Shown: positions 31,699 through 41,404 of the stretch, one piece after another | Numbering within the stretch: the first letter of the stretch is position 1 | Layout of the letters: each line of letters starts with the position of its first letter | From: Prevotella sp. UBA6994 | Lineage (GTDB): Bacteria > Bacteroidota > Bacteroidia > Bacteroidales > Bacteroidaceae | Assembly (NCBI GenBank): GCA_002449845.1 | Contig: DJXW01000003.1 | Span: forward strand, 1 to 61,416 | Length of the DNA stretch: 61,416 nt | Direction: 5' to 3' | Notes under the pieces: generated by a model | What the model saw: only the letters and a program-made list of their open reading frames with translations | Told to the model about the DNA's origin: nothing | The model's database searches: none | Position numbers and translations under genes: made by a program

Positions 31699-32364
31699 CT
31701 AAAATTTCTTACCAAACACAATGTTTATGAAGGTCTTCACCAAAATCTTGATGTCAAACCACCAAGAACGATGTTCTAAATAATACAAGTCTAAATCCAA
31801 TCGACGAAGCATTTTCTCCATCGTATCCGTATATCCGTTATAAAGCGTGGCATAGGAAGTGACACCCGGACGAATCTGATATAAGTAACGGTAGCGGGGA
31901 TCATGCTCCATGATTTGATTGATGTAAAACTCGCGCTCTGGTCTGGGACCGATAAATGCCATGTCTCCCTTCACCACATTCCACAACTGGGGTAATTCGT
32001 CAAGATGATGCAATCGAAGGAACTTACCTACCTTGGTCATGCGTGTATCACTCTCATGTTGATACAATGCGGGACCGTCTTTCTCCGCATCAAGTCGCAT
32101 ACTCCTGAATTTATAGATATAAAAAGGGCGACCAAAACGACCAATGCGTTCTTGCTTAAAGATGGCAGGACCACCGTCTTCACGCTTGACGGCAATATAA
32201 CAAATAAGGAATAAAGGAGAGAAAACTATCAAGCATACGATAGCTACCACAAAATCCAATATTCGTTTCATATTACGTTCAAGTTCATTCATCCCGTCTG
32301 AAATGTATCTTGGATTATGTATGTCGTCGTTTAACTTGTAGTTGACCATGATAGATTGTATCAT
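31699..32364 (-). CDS. Bacterial sugar transferase (polyisoprenyl-phosphate hexose-1-phosphate transferase)
   Basis: A 221-residue membrane protein. A hydrophobic hairpin (about residues 33-58: MKRILDFVVAIVCLIVFSPL) is followed by the catalytic domain: RIGRFGRPFYIYKFRSM, LRLHHLDELPQLWNVVKGDM, FIGPRPE and RPGVTSY. This is the conserved core of the WbaP/PglC-type transferases that start polysaccharide repeat units on undecaprenyl phosphate. It faces the FdtA genes and is followed upstream on the same strand by a GT2 gene 106 bp away. Confidence 0.92.
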   Translation of the reverse strand: MIQSIMVNYKLNDDIHNPRYISDGMNELERNMKRILDFVVAIVCLIVFSPLFLICYIAVKREDGGPAIFKQERIGRFGRPFYIYKFRSMRLDAEKDGPALYQHESDTRMTKVGKFLRLHHLDELPQLWNVVKGDMAFIGPRPEREFYINQIMEHDPRYRYLYQIRPGVTSYATLYNGYTDTMEKMLRRLDLDLYYLEHRSWWFDIKILVKTFINIVFGKKF

Positions 32365-32470
32365 CGTAGATTTTTATTTTTATATAATAAACGGAGTTAT
32401 TCAACATTTATTATATAAACTTTAAAAAACATTAGCACAAAAAAATTCCTGTTACTTACACTATGCAATC

Positions 32471-33238
32471 TCAATGCCTGATTATCAACGACTCCAATAT
32501 CTTAATCGGATATTTCATGTAAACCATCGGAGCACATGTATTCACCCCTAATTTCCTGCAAGCCATGATTACCTCATTCGTTCCCTTAGTCCTACTCCTC
32601 ACACTTCTCGTACTTGCTCCGCCAATACGCATACTTACAAAGTCTAAGTGGACATACTTCATCTTCACCTTGTATTTCCAGCACAATCGGGCAATCATCT
32701 CAAAATCTGCAGAGATAGTATATGAGTCATCATAAAGACCATATTGCTCAAACAATTTCTTACGCGCATAGAAAGAGGGATGAGGAGGCACGAAGCCAAA
32801 CTTCACCATATACGGGCGGAAAATTCTACCCGAATAATAGCGAACACATTTTTGGCAATTGTTGTCCCTTACAAAGTGAACATCACCATAAATAGCATCC
32901 ACATCATCGGTAAACTGTGCCACCATCTTCTCTATGACATCATCTGAAGTGAAGAAGTCATCCGAATTGAGAATGCCTATCACGTCACCTGTAGCCATAC
33001 GAATACCCTTGTTCATGGCATCGTATATCCCCTTGTCTTTCTCGGAAATCCAATGCAGACGACCTTGGAAAACACTTTCATACTTTCTGATAATATCCAC
33101 GGAACCATCGTTAGAGTTTCCATCGATAATCCAATATTCAATATCGCCATAGGTCTGCCGTAACACCGACTCTATTGCGTCCGCAAGGGTTTTTGAACTA
33201 TTATAAGCTACTGTAATAACAGTGACCTTCATCTTCAC
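32471..33238 (-). CDS. Family 2 glycosyltransferase (WcaA-like)
   Basis: A 255-residue cytosolic GT-A enzyme. VITVAYNSSKTLADAIESV and YWIIDGNSNDGS bind the nucleotide sugar; ILNSDD is the DxD-type metal site; FVPPHPSFYARK is typical of the acceptor side in this subgroup. It probably adds a sugar to the lipid-linked intermediate made by the sugar transferase next to it. A TATCTTTG promoter core lies at 33256-33263. Confidence 0.9.
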   Translation of the reverse strand: MKMKVTVITVAYNSSKTLADAIESVLRQTYGDIEYWIIDGNSNDGSVDIIRKYESVFQGRLHWISEKDKGIYDAMNKGIRMATGDVIGILNSDDFFTSDDVIEKMVAQFTDDVDAIYGDVHFVRDNNCQKCVRYYSGRIFRPYMVKFGFVPPHPSFYARKKLFEQYGLYDDSYTISADFEMIARLCWKYKVKMKYVHLDFVSMRIGGASTRSVRSRTKGTNEVIMACRKLGVNTCAPMVYMKYPIKILESLIIRH

Positions 33239-33255
33239 ATTTTCATTTTAGGATG

Positions 33256-33263
33256 CAAAGATA
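33256..33263 (-). promoter_or_regulatory. -7 element of the GT2 gene
   Basis: TATCTTTG read on the minus strand, 18 bp before the ATG at 33238. Confidence 0.6.
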
Positions 33264-33346
33264 GTTAAAAAATATGGAAGACTGAAAATATTTTATTGTA
33301 AATAAGAATTTATAGGCGTTTATTCCAGTCTATCCATCACTCAAAC

Positions 33347-34378
33347 CTATCTTTTTTTATCAAGACGAAGTTGTTGCACACCCCTTTGCGTGGGTTTTAC
33401 GGGTTTAATCGTTCCATCGGCATTAAACTCCATGCGGTCAATGCAAACCTCACGGTGAACGCCTGGAGCCTTGTCTCTTTCTATATAATTCTTATTGATT
33501 CGATGATACACAATATACCATTCGTCACGATAAGGAATCTGCAACACGCTATTATGGGCAGGACCGTAAATCTCTTGCGCTGGGTCTTGAATCAAGATAA
33601 CGGGACTTTCAGCTACCTTGATAGGACCTAACGGAGAATCACTCGTACCATAAGCCACATGATAATTGGGTGAACCTGTGTCATCTACGCTCCACAAGAA
33701 ATAATAGATACCGTTTCTCTTAAACACGTATGTACCCTCACGATAAGCATAATCTTTCAACGTGCCACCTCGTGGAGTCATTCTGACAACGGTTTCTTCC
33801 TTGACAGACAACATATCATCATTGAGTTCGGCACCTGCCATATAGCCATTGCCCCAATAGAGATAACTCTTACCCGTATCAGGGTCAGTAAACACATCCA
33901 CGTCTATCTGTTGTCCGTTCTTCTGTCCTTCCGGTCGTTTGTCAACAATAGGTTTTCCATAATCCACGAAAGGACCTGTAGGACTATCAGCCACGGCTAC
34001 ACCAATCGCCTTTCCATGTCCCGTCTCACCACTATAATAATAGTAATACTTGTATTGACCATTCACCAATTTCTCCTCAATACATGGAGCCCAGGCATTG
34101 CCACTTGCCCATTTCGTGTCACGTGGCAAATTGAGGATAATTCCCTCATATTTCCACATCGTCAAGTCGTCCGACGAGAAGCAAGTGAAGTACCACCCAC
34201 CCCATCCAGGTGTTCCATCCGTGGTGGAATAGATGTAATAACGTCCCGTTTGATGCGAATACATCACTTCAGGGTCAGCATGAAATCCCATCAGGATAGG
34301 ATTTTCACTATATCGCTGGGCATTTACGCCCAAGGAAAATACCAAGAAAAAGGCAAAAAATAATTGTTTCATGGTCAT
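33347..34378 (-). CDS. GH43-family glycoside hydrolase
   Basis: A 343-residue secreted protein with a signal peptide ending GVNAQ. The five-bladed propeller residues are in place: MGFHADPEVMY gives the base Asp, QQIDVDVFTDPDTG the pKa-modulating Asp, and YAYREGTYVFKRNG the acid Glu. GH43 enzymes remove arabinofuranose or xylose from plant polysaccharides. It starts at the first ATG; MKQLFF two codons later is equally possible. Its neighbours are capsule-type and shikimate genes, so it stands apart from the pectin genes. Confidence 0.9.
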   Translation of the reverse strand: MTMKQLFFAFFLVFSLGVNAQRYSENPILMGFHADPEVMYSHQTGRYYIYSTTDGTPGWGGWYFTCFSSDDLTMWKYEGIILNLPRDTKWASGNAWAPCIEEKLVNGQYKYYYYYSGETGHGKAIGVAVADSPTGPFVDYGKPIVDKRPEGQKNGQQIDVDVFTDPDTGKSYLYWGNGYMAGAELNDDMLSVKEETVVRMTPRGGTLKDYAYREGTYVFKRNGIYYFLWSVDDTGSPNYHVAYGTSDSPLGPIKVAESPVILIQDPAQEIYGPAHNSVLQIPYRDEWYIVYHRINKNYIERDKAPGVHREVCIDRMEFNADGTIKPVKPTQRGVQQLRLDKKR

Positions 34379-34401
34379 ATATGATTGGTTTATAAATATT
34401 A

Positions 34402-35460
34402 TCAGCCCTCACGCAAGAAGTCGAGTGCCTCTTTCATTTCCTCTTCCGTTGCAGTTTGGTTGATCTTGACATCTCCTATACCGCCCAACAACGTGAAATT
34501 AATAACGCCAGCCTTATTCTTCTTGTCGTGCGTCATCAGTTCTATGAGTTCCTCATAATCATCGCAAGTGATGTTCAACGTCCCATAATTCTCCTTGATA
34601 AACGCTACTGTCTGTCGCATTTTGTCAGAGGGGAAATTGGTCTTGATGGCACTCAAGTACAATTCACACACCATTCCGAAAGCCACGGCATAGCCATGCA
34701 AGATGGGATTGTGTTTTAAAGCCCATGACTCAAAAGCATGTCCAAACGTATGTCCGAAGTTCAATGCCTTTCTAATTCCGTTTTCCCTTGGGTCAACGTT
34801 AACCACATGTTCCTTAACCTTTACGGAATCAGCCACCATACGTTGCAGTTGGGACAGATATTGAGGGTTGGGCAATTCAGCCAATGGGAAAGACACCAGT
34901 TCTGCCCACATTCTTTCTGTGCTGATCAGTCCATGTTTCAGCATCTCCGCATAGCCCGAACGGATATTATCTGCATCAAGGGTTTTCAAGAACGTGGTAT
35001 TCAGTATCACGCAATGAGCCTCGCGAAATGCACCTATTTCGTTTTTCAATCCATTGAAATTAATTCCCGTCTTCCCTCCTACCGATGCGTCAACCATTGC
35101 CAGCAATGTAGTGGGGATATTGATGAAGTCGATACCTCTCTTAAATGTGGCTGCGGCAAATCCTCCTAAATCGGTCACCATTCCGCCGCCAAGGTTAATC
35201 AAGCACGAATGGCGTGTTGCTCCACCTTCGCCAAGTGATTTCCACACTAAAGAAAGTGTCTCTAAGTTTTTATGAACATCCGTACTTCCAATAACGATCA
35301 ATTGAGCATTTCTCAAGGAAAGGAAGCGGTTGATGAGAGGCCAACAAGTCTTTTCGGTTGTTTCATCTACCAACACGAAAACCTTGTCATGCTCACACTC
35401 TGAAATGGCTATTGCAATATCCTTTTGTAAGTTTTCTGAAATGTCAATCCTTTGTTCCAT
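34402..35460 (-). CDS. aroB: 3-dehydroquinate synthase
   Basis: A 352-residue enzyme of the shikimate pathway. It has the NAD-binding GGGMVTDLGGFAAATFKRG, the PTTLLAMVDASVGGKTG segment, EMLKHGLI, and the zinc-site GHTFGHAFE. The reaction converts DAHP to 3-dehydroquinate. I start at the ATG at 35460; a longer frame to 35520 runs across the promoter TACCTTTG at 35488-35495 and so is unlikely. Confidence 0.95.
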   Translation of the reverse strand: MEQRIDISENLQKDIAIAISECEHDKVFVLVDETTEKTCWPLINRFLSLRNAQLIVIGSTDVHKNLETLSLVWKSLGEGGATRHSCLINLGGGMVTDLGGFAAATFKRGIDFINIPTTLLAMVDASVGGKTGINFNGLKNEIGAFREAHCVILNTTFLKTLDADNIRSGYAEMLKHGLISTERMWAELVSFPLAELPNPQYLSQLQRMVADSVKVKEHVVNVDPRENGIRKALNFGHTFGHAFESWALKHNPILHGYAVAFGMVCELYLSAIKTNFPSDKMRQTVAFIKENYGTLNITCDDYEELIELMTHDKKNKAGVINFTLLGGIGDVKINQTATEEEMKEALDFLREG

Positions 35461-35487
35461 ATACCTATTTATTGAAGTTATTGCGTG

Positions 35488-35495
35488 CAAAGGTA
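35488..35495 (-). promoter_or_regulatory. -7 element of aroB
   Basis: TACCTTTG on the minus strand, 27 bp before the ATG at 35460; a TTGG lies about 15 bp further upstream. Confidence 0.7.
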
Positions 35496-35636
35496 AACAT
35501 TTTTTTCCAAGTAAGGGCAATGAAGGGGAGAAAATACCATTAAAATAAAAGTCATTTCGACAAATTAATCAACATTTGTTGGATATTTCATTTTTTTTAA
35601 TGAACTTTGCCAAAAATACAAACGATAAGGAAAAAC

Positions 35637-37478
35637 ATGGAAAAGAAAATACAAATCTTCATTATCATCCTTTTGACAACATACTCTCAAGGTTGGGCAA
35701 TTTCCAAATATCCATCCAAATGGAAAGAGGAGATACATTTTCTTTACGACAAGGTTTTTCCCGCCATACCTTCAACGGATCTTCCCCAATGTGATTTTAA
35801 AAGAAGACAATGGAATACATTACAAATTCGTCAATCTATAAACGTTCATAACGAAACAGAATTGGCAAAAGCCATCGTTAATAACAAGTCGATCATTATT
35901 AATCTAAAAGCAGACATTCTCCTTTCGGGAAACACAACTACTTCACGAAACAAGACTGGAGCTATACAAGCTCTGCTCAATATCAACAAGCAGAAAAACA
36001 TCATCATTAATGGTGAAGGACATAAAATCTTTGAGTTTAGTAATCCCATTGAAAAGACCAAGTTAAAAGGGAATAGACTAACGGCACGGTATTTCAAGGA
36101 GGTAAAGGGGAACGAAGCATTCGTCACATCTTCAGGTGAAATTCTTCAACTTGCTCAAAGCAAGACATATAGGGCAAGAGGATGGGATCAGCGCTTCGCA
36201 TCCCAAAACGTCTATGGACTGATACTTCCCAAAGAACTACAGAACATAAATATCACAAAAAACGACCATGTTTTCATCAATTTCCGAATCTCTTTCGTAA
36301 GGCTCACTTACCAAGTACTTTCTTGTTCAGATGGAGTTATTTACTTTGCTATAGACAAGAATGACCATTTCACTTCCAAAAAAGACATGCGCGACCTTTC
36401 TCCACAAACAGATTTCTTCTTGACGAACTAAGAAGAAAGCGACAATGGAGTTCTAATCAACAAAGGTGTTCTTTCATACCCTTCTCATTATGGCAAAATA
36501 AGCCAGTGCGAAGCCAATTATATTTTCTACATCAAGGAAGACAGTAAAGTAGAGATAAACGGATTGTCAATCATTGGAGGTATGGAATATGGAATCATGA
36601 ACTCTGCTTCATTATGTATCCACCATAGCATGATGACAAACAAAATCTTCGGTGGTATTTACAACACAGGGATATTATTTGCCAATAACAACACATTTGA
36701 TAACATCAAGACTTCTGCTACAAGAACCGAACATTATCCTTATCACATCAAAAACCACGACCCTTACATGGAAGTAGTAAACAATGTTTTTTCCAACATC
36801 GGTCATTTTAGCAGCAATACTCACGCCGTTTGGAGTGATGCAACGGCTTATATCGCCCACAACGAATTTATCAACACCAATTACAGTGCTATCAGAATAG
36901 GAAAATTGAATTGTAAGGATGATGAGTTTCTACCTGATAATTTGGTCGAGTATAATTATTTTCACCATACGGCAGAGTGGATAGATGAAAGGAAACAAAT
37001 AGGCTTTCAAGATTCGGGAGACATTTACATCACCCCAAACAACAGAAAGGCTACCGTTAGATATAATACCATTCTCAATTGTGGAGGATTGGGAAAAAAC
37101 ATTGGCATTTATGGAGATGATGGAGCATATAACATGGACATCTATTGTAATATCATTTTTGATACAGAAAACTATTACGATATCGATTGTAGAGATGGCA
37201 GTAAGAAAGGCGAAAATAAATGGACAATACCAAGAAGTAAGCATCTTAGCACTAATAATTTCATTGCATACAATGTTTGCAATGGTTATTTAAGAATGCA
37301 AGAAAACAAAAATAATGAATTAAAGGCAACGGGTTGCAAATATATCAACAATTTTATTGTGGGATCAAGGACTCCTAAAGGAAACGATATCACGGATTTA
37401 GTTAATCTACAAAAAAAGAGGAGAAAAGCTATCATACGCGTAAATCGCATAGAAGATATTCTGCCATTGGTAAAATGA
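35637..37478 (+). pseudogene. Secreted parallel beta-helix protein interrupted by one stop codon
   Basis: The gene begins with a signal peptide (MEKKIQIFIIILLTTYSQG) and reads 264 codons to a TAA at 36429-36431. It continues in the same frame for 348 more codons, through EESDNGVLINKGVLSY and a long repeat of beta-helix turns (such as NNTFDNIKTSATRTEHYPYH, VEYNYFHHTAEW and VRYNTILNCGG). The intact protein would be about 613 residues and resembles right-handed beta-helix polysaccharide lyases or glycosidases. A single nonsense mutation is the simplest explanation; stop read-through is possible but nothing supports it. It borders the polysaccharide genes. Confidence 0.85.
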
Positions 37479-37544
37479 GCTATCAACGCATACAACAAAA
37501 ATCGTTAAAATACATTCCTTTTTTATATATTTTATCATGAAGAA

Positions 37545-37576
37545 TTGAACTAATTCAAGATAATTTCTTATTTTTG
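37545..37576 (+). promoter_or_regulatory. Promoter of the divIC/ftsB-like gene
   Basis: TTG (37545-37547), a 21-bp spacer and TATTTTTG (37569-37576), with the ATG at 37598 giving a leader of about 15 nt. Confidence 0.75.
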
Positions 37577-37597
37577 CACTTTCTAACGGAAATAAGT

Positions 37598-37924
37598 ATG
37601 AAGAAATACATCAACGGCATATTAAGTTTTCTTGATCACTACAAATATCTGATCGTCATCGTTATCGGCGTTGCCATTATCAGCTTCGTTGACGAGAACA
37701 GTTTCATGCGCATCTTCCAATACAAGATGGAGATCAGCGACTTGAAATCAGAAATCAAGAAATATAACGACATCAACGAGAACGACATCCGTCAATTGAG
37801 GGAGTTGAAACGCAATCCCAAGGCTATCCAAAAGATTGCCCGCGAACGTTATTTCATGAAAGCTGACGACGAAGACATCTTCGTCTTGAGCGACGACATC
37901 AACCCCAATATGCCTCAAAAATGA
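37598..37924 (+). CDS. FtsB/DivIC-family septum formation protein
   Basis: A 108-residue bitopic protein: one membrane helix (about residues 17-33, YLIVIVIGVAIISFV) then a periplasmic coiled coil (KMEISDLKSEIKKYNDINEN) and the KIARERYFMK motif characteristic of FtsB/DivIC. It is part of the division complex linking FtsQ/DivIB and FtsL. The next gene overlaps its stop by 4 bp. Confidence 0.88.
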   Translation: MKKYINGILSFLDHYKYLIVIVIGVAIISFVDENSFMRIFQYKMEISDLKSEIKKYNDINENDIRQLRELKRNPKAIQKIARERYFMKADDEDIFVLSDDINPNMPQK

Positions 37925-38337
37925 AACAACTCACCCAAACCCAAAGCATTATTTTCCTGTTAGGCGGCGTGCTGATGGTAATCGGCATAGGATGTTTCGT
38001 GTTTCTATGGCAACAGAAAATCGTTTGTTGGATATTTTTGTTGGGAGCCGTCATGTTTTCATTGATTCAGATGATGCAAACATACGACGGACCAAGTCTT
38101 GTCGTTCATAGGCTCAAACGCATACAAACCTTAGCCGACATCCTTTTCATCCTCGCAGGTATCTTGATGTGCGATACAGCCTATCACTTCCTGCTCCCCC
38201 TTTTCAGATACGGCAACGAGACTGGTTATTACCATTATATCAACTACGTTTACAACAAATGGGTGATGATTTTGCTCATCGCAGCCCTATTGGAAGTTTA
38301 CTCTACACATCGCATCGCTTCTGAATTGAAGAAATAA
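37921..38337 (+). CDS. Four-helix membrane protein of unknown function
   Basis: A 138-residue inner-membrane protein with helices near residues 9-28, 34-52, 71-92 and 112-130. Conserved-looking QMMQTYDGPSL follows helix 2 and THRIASELKK ends the protein in the cytosol. I do not recognise a named family. The ATGA overlap with the divIC-like gene indicates coupled translation, so a role near cell division or the envelope is possible but unproven. Confidence 0.75.
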   Translation: MKQLTQTQSIIFLLGGVLMVIGIGCFVFLWQQKIVCWIFLLGAVMFSLIQMMQTYDGPSLVVHRLKRIQTLADILFILAGILMCDTAYHFLLPLFRYGNETGYYHYINYVYNKWVMILLIAALLEVYSTHRIASELKK

Positions 38338-38439
38338 CAATGAGGGTAAAATACATTATTATTGAGTGAATAAATACTAAAAGACTACCTATTTCAATTA
38401 AATAGCATAAAATTTTTTCTTCACCTCAATAATAGATAG

Positions 38440-38447
38440 TAACTTTG
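38440..38447 (+). promoter_or_regulatory. -7 element of the DUF4369 gene
   Basis: TAACTTTG, 36 bp before the ATG at 38484. No clear TTG is visible at standard spacing. Confidence 0.6.
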
Positions 38448-38483
38448 GCATTCAGATTCGATACAAAAAGAACACTAACGTTT

Positions 38484-39272
38484 ATGAATAAGCTCTTTTA
38501 CGCATTCTTGTCAATGCTGGCATTTACCTCCTGCATGGGTACCTATAACATTCAAGGCACATCCAATCTGTCTGGCTTGGATGGCAGCAGTCTTTACTTG
38601 AAAGTTCTCAAAAACAACGAATTTAAAAACGTTGACTCATGCGAGGTCGTTCACGGACAGTTTCATTTCTCAGGAACCATTGATTCGGTTCGTATGGCTA
38701 ACATTTTCATGGACAACGAGAGCATCCTTCCGTTGGTTCTGGAGAAAGGTGACATTTCGGTCAAGATTGACATGACTCAGCAGAATGTCACGGGTACACC
38801 ACTCAACGACCAACTTTTCAAGTTCTTCAACCAATATAACCAACTGAAGGCAAGGCAGGCTGAGCTTATCCACAAACATGACCAAGCCATCATGGACGGT
38901 AAAGACATGAACGTGGTGAATGTCAAACTGAACCAAGAGGCAAACGACATCTCCGAGGAAGAAGACCGACTCGTCACATCTTTCGTCACGGAGAACTTCG
39001 ACAATGTGTTAGGTCCCGGCGTATTCTTCATGGTAACGGCTGGCAACCGTTTCCCAGAGCTCACACCGTGGATTGAAGACATCATGAGCAAGGCTACGGA
39101 TAAGTTCAAGAACGATCCTTACGTGAAAGAGTATTACCAAAAGGCGCAAGAAAACCAAGCTATCATGAACGGAATGAAAGACGTGCCTAACACACAAGCA
39201 GCTCAACCTGCACCACAACTGAATCCTGCGCCAACACCCAATGAGTTGGCTGCCCCCGCAAACAAGAAATAA
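38484..39272 (+). CDS. DUF4369 lipoprotein
   Basis: A 262-residue lipoprotein (lipobox FTSC at about 16). Residues about 20-120 match the DUF4369 beta domain (YNIQGTSNLSGLDGSSLYLK; GQFHFSGTIDSVRMANIF) that usually precedes a thioredoxin-like domain in Bacteroidetes. Here the thioredoxin part is missing; instead there is a helical region and a low-complexity Pro/Ala/Asn tail (AAQPAPQLNPAPTPNELA). It is followed 12 bp later by pyrC. The ATG at 38484 begins the signal peptide. Confidence 0.8.
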   Translation: MNKLFYAFLSMLAFTSCMGTYNIQGTSNLSGLDGSSLYLKVLKNNEFKNVDSCEVVHGQFHFSGTIDSVRMANIFMDNESILPLVLEKGDISVKIDMTQQNVTGTPLNDQLFKFFNQYNQLKARQAELIHKHDQAIMDGKDMNVVNVKLNQEANDISEEEDRLVTSFVTENFDNVLGPGVFFMVTAGNRFPELTPWIEDIMSKATDKFKNDPYVKEYYQKAQENQAIMNGMKDVPNTQAAQPAPQLNPAPTPNELAAPANKK

Positions 39273-39284
39273 GTACACTATCTC

Positions 39285-40616
39285 ATGGAAACACTCATCA
39301 AAGGCGGAACAATCATCAACGAAGGAAAATCATTTGAAGGGTGCATCGTCATAAAAGACGACCGTCTTGATACCATCCATGAAGGTCATGATTTTCCTTG
39401 TGGCAACTATCAGCAAACGATAGATGCCACAGGGTGCTATATATTACCGGGCATCATAGACTGCCACGTGCATTTCCGTGAGCCAGGACTGACGGAAAAG
39501 GCTGACATCAAGCACGAAAGCAGGGCTGCCGCATACGGAGGCGTTACCTCGTATTTCGACATGCCTAATACCGTTCCGCAAACCATATCTTTAGAGGCTC
39601 TAAACGATAAGTTTACGAGGGCTAAACATGATAGTTACGTGAACTATAGTTTCTTCTTTGGTGCCACAACCGATAACGTTGCAGAATTTACCCAACTTGA
39701 CCGTCACCGTATCCCTGGCATTAAGTTGTTCATGGGGTCGAGTACGGGCAACATGAAAGTTGACAAACTGGGCGCATTAATAGATATTTTCAAGACTGCC
39801 TACCGTCTTCAACTCCCCTTGATGGTTCATTGCGAAGACAATGACATCATCAACAGGAACATGAAAGAAATGGTTGAAAAATATGGAGACGACCCGATGG
39901 TGTCGCTTCATCCACTCATTCGCTCCGAAGAGGCATGTGTGGAATCAGCATCTTTGGCGGTGGGTCTGGCTCAGTTGTTCGGGACGCAATTACATGTTGC
40001 TCACGTCTCGACGGCAGCCGAACTTGGATTGTTCGGAAGACACAACAACATCACCGCAGAGGCAGTGATTGCACATTTGTTTTTTACCGACCAAGACTAT
40101 GCGTCTAAAGGTACTTGGATTAAATGCAACCCCGCCATCAAGAGCGAGAAAGACCGTGAGGCATTGAGGCAAGCTCTCACCAACGGAAAGATTTCTACGG
40201 TGGGTACTGACCATGCGCCACACCTCTTGTCACAAAAGCAAGGCGGTTGCCAAAAGGCAGCATCAGGAATGCCCATGATACAATTCTCCCTTCCCGTCAT
40301 GTTAGAATTGGCAGAGCAAGGTGTATTGCCTATTGAGCGCATCCCTGAGCTCATGGCTCACAATCCAGCACGTCTCTTCCAAGTGAAAGAACGTGGATTC
40401 TTACGAGAAGGTTATAAAGCCGACATCACAATCGTACGTCCGCATTGTCCGTGGACAGTAACGGAAGACGTGATACAGAGCAAATGCAAATGGAGTCCAT
40501 TGATGGGACACACCTTCAATTGGCAAGTGGAACGAACCATCTGCAATGGGCACACCGTTTACCAAGGAGGTTTATTCGACGAGAACTACCGAGGTGAGGA
40601 AATCAACTTCAGATGA
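39285..40616 (+). CDS. pyrC: Dihydroorotase
   Basis: A 443-residue amidohydrolase of class I dihydroorotase size. DCHVHFREPG holds the first metal histidines; GIKLFMGSSTG contains the carboxylated lysine; LMVHCED and LHVAHVST give the next histidines; and GTDHAPH the catalytic Asp. It closes carbamoyl aspartate to dihydroorotate in pyrimidine synthesis. The next gene overlaps by 4 bp (ATGA). Confidence 0.95.
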   Translation: METLIKGGTIINEGKSFEGCIVIKDDRLDTIHEGHDFPCGNYQQTIDATGCYILPGIIDCHVHFREPGLTEKADIKHESRAAAYGGVTSYFDMPNTVPQTISLEALNDKFTRAKHDSYVNYSFFFGATTDNVAEFTQLDRHRIPGIKLFMGSSTGNMKVDKLGALIDIFKTAYRLQLPLMVHCEDNDIINRNMKEMVEKYGDDPMVSLHPLIRSEEACVESASLAVGLAQLFGTQLHVAHVSTAAELGLFGRHNNITAEAVIAHLFFTDQDYASKGTWIKCNPAIKSEKDREALRQALTNGKISTVGTDHAPHLLSQKQGGCQKAASGMPMIQFSLPVMLELAEQGVLPIERIPELMAHNPARLFQVKERGFLREGYKADITIVRPHCPWTVTEDVIQSKCKWSPLMGHTFNWQVERTICNGHTVYQGGLFDENYRGEEINFR

Positions 40617-41404
40617 AGTTAACATATCAAATAAGCGACGTTGTCCCATACATCAACTGGTTGTACTTTTACCATGCGTGGGGACTTTCGGGAAAACCCG
40701 AAAAGGAAAAGCTACAACTCAGGAACGAGGCAGAGACAGTGCTGCAAGAGATGGAGGGAAAGCATCATACGTTCGCACTCTTTGAAATATTGGAAGCCAA
40801 CAGTGATGGAGATGATCTCCTCATTGGCAACATACGCATTCCCATGCTACGACAACAACGGGCGCAAGACAATGGTGTTTGCCTGTGTCTCACTGACTTT
40901 GTCAGACCGTTGTCATCTGGTATAAAAGACCGAGTGGGGGCTTTTGCCACTACCGTAGATGCCAGCATGGAACACGAACACAAAGGTGACCATTACCAAC
41001 AGATGATGGTGCAAACGCTAGCCGACAGACTGGCAGAGGCAACGGCAGAGAAGATGCACGAGGAGGTGCGGAAAAAATATTGGGGCTATGCGCCCGACGA
41101 ACATCTGACAAAGGAACAGCTTCATGCAGAAGTGTTTCAGGGCATTCGTCCAGCAGTGGGCTATCCCTCTTTGCCAGATACCAGCGTCAACTTCATCCTG
41201 TCTGACTTGATTGGGATGAAGCAAATTGGCATTTCACTGACAGAGACGGGGATGATGCGCCCACATGCCAGTGTGTCAGGATTGATGTTGGCTCATCCCA
41301 AGGCTCGCTATTTCGAGTTGGGAACCATTGGTGAAGACCAATTACGTGATTATGCCATGCGACGTGGCTTACCTGTTGAACTAATGAGAAAATATATAAA
41401 ATGA
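40613..41404 (+). CDS. Stand-alone methionine synthase activation-domain protein
   Basis: A 263-residue protein matching the C-terminal activation domain of cobalamin-dependent methionine synthase: GIRPAVGYPSLPD (the RxxxGYP S-adenosylmethionine motif), then MMRPHASVSGLMLAHPKARYF and IGEDQLRDYAMRRG. In most bacteria this domain is fused to MetH; here it is separate, so it presumably acts in trans on a shorter MetH or another corrinoid enzyme elsewhere. It overlaps both neighbours by 4 bp, giving tight coupling with pyrC and a metallophosphoesterase. Confidence 0.9.
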   Translation: MKLTYQISDVVPYINWLYFYHAWGLSGKPEKEKLQLRNEAETVLQEMEGKHHTFALFEILEANSDGDDLLIGNIRIPMLRQQRAQDNGVCLCLTDFVRPLSSGIKDRVGAFATTVDASMEHEHKGDHYQQMMVQTLADRLAEATAEKMHEEVRKKYWGYAPDEHLTKEQLHAEVFQGIRPAVGYPSLPDTSVNFILSDLIGMKQIGISLTETGMMRPHASVSGLMLAHPKARYFELGTIGEDQLRDYAMRRGLPVELMRKYIK

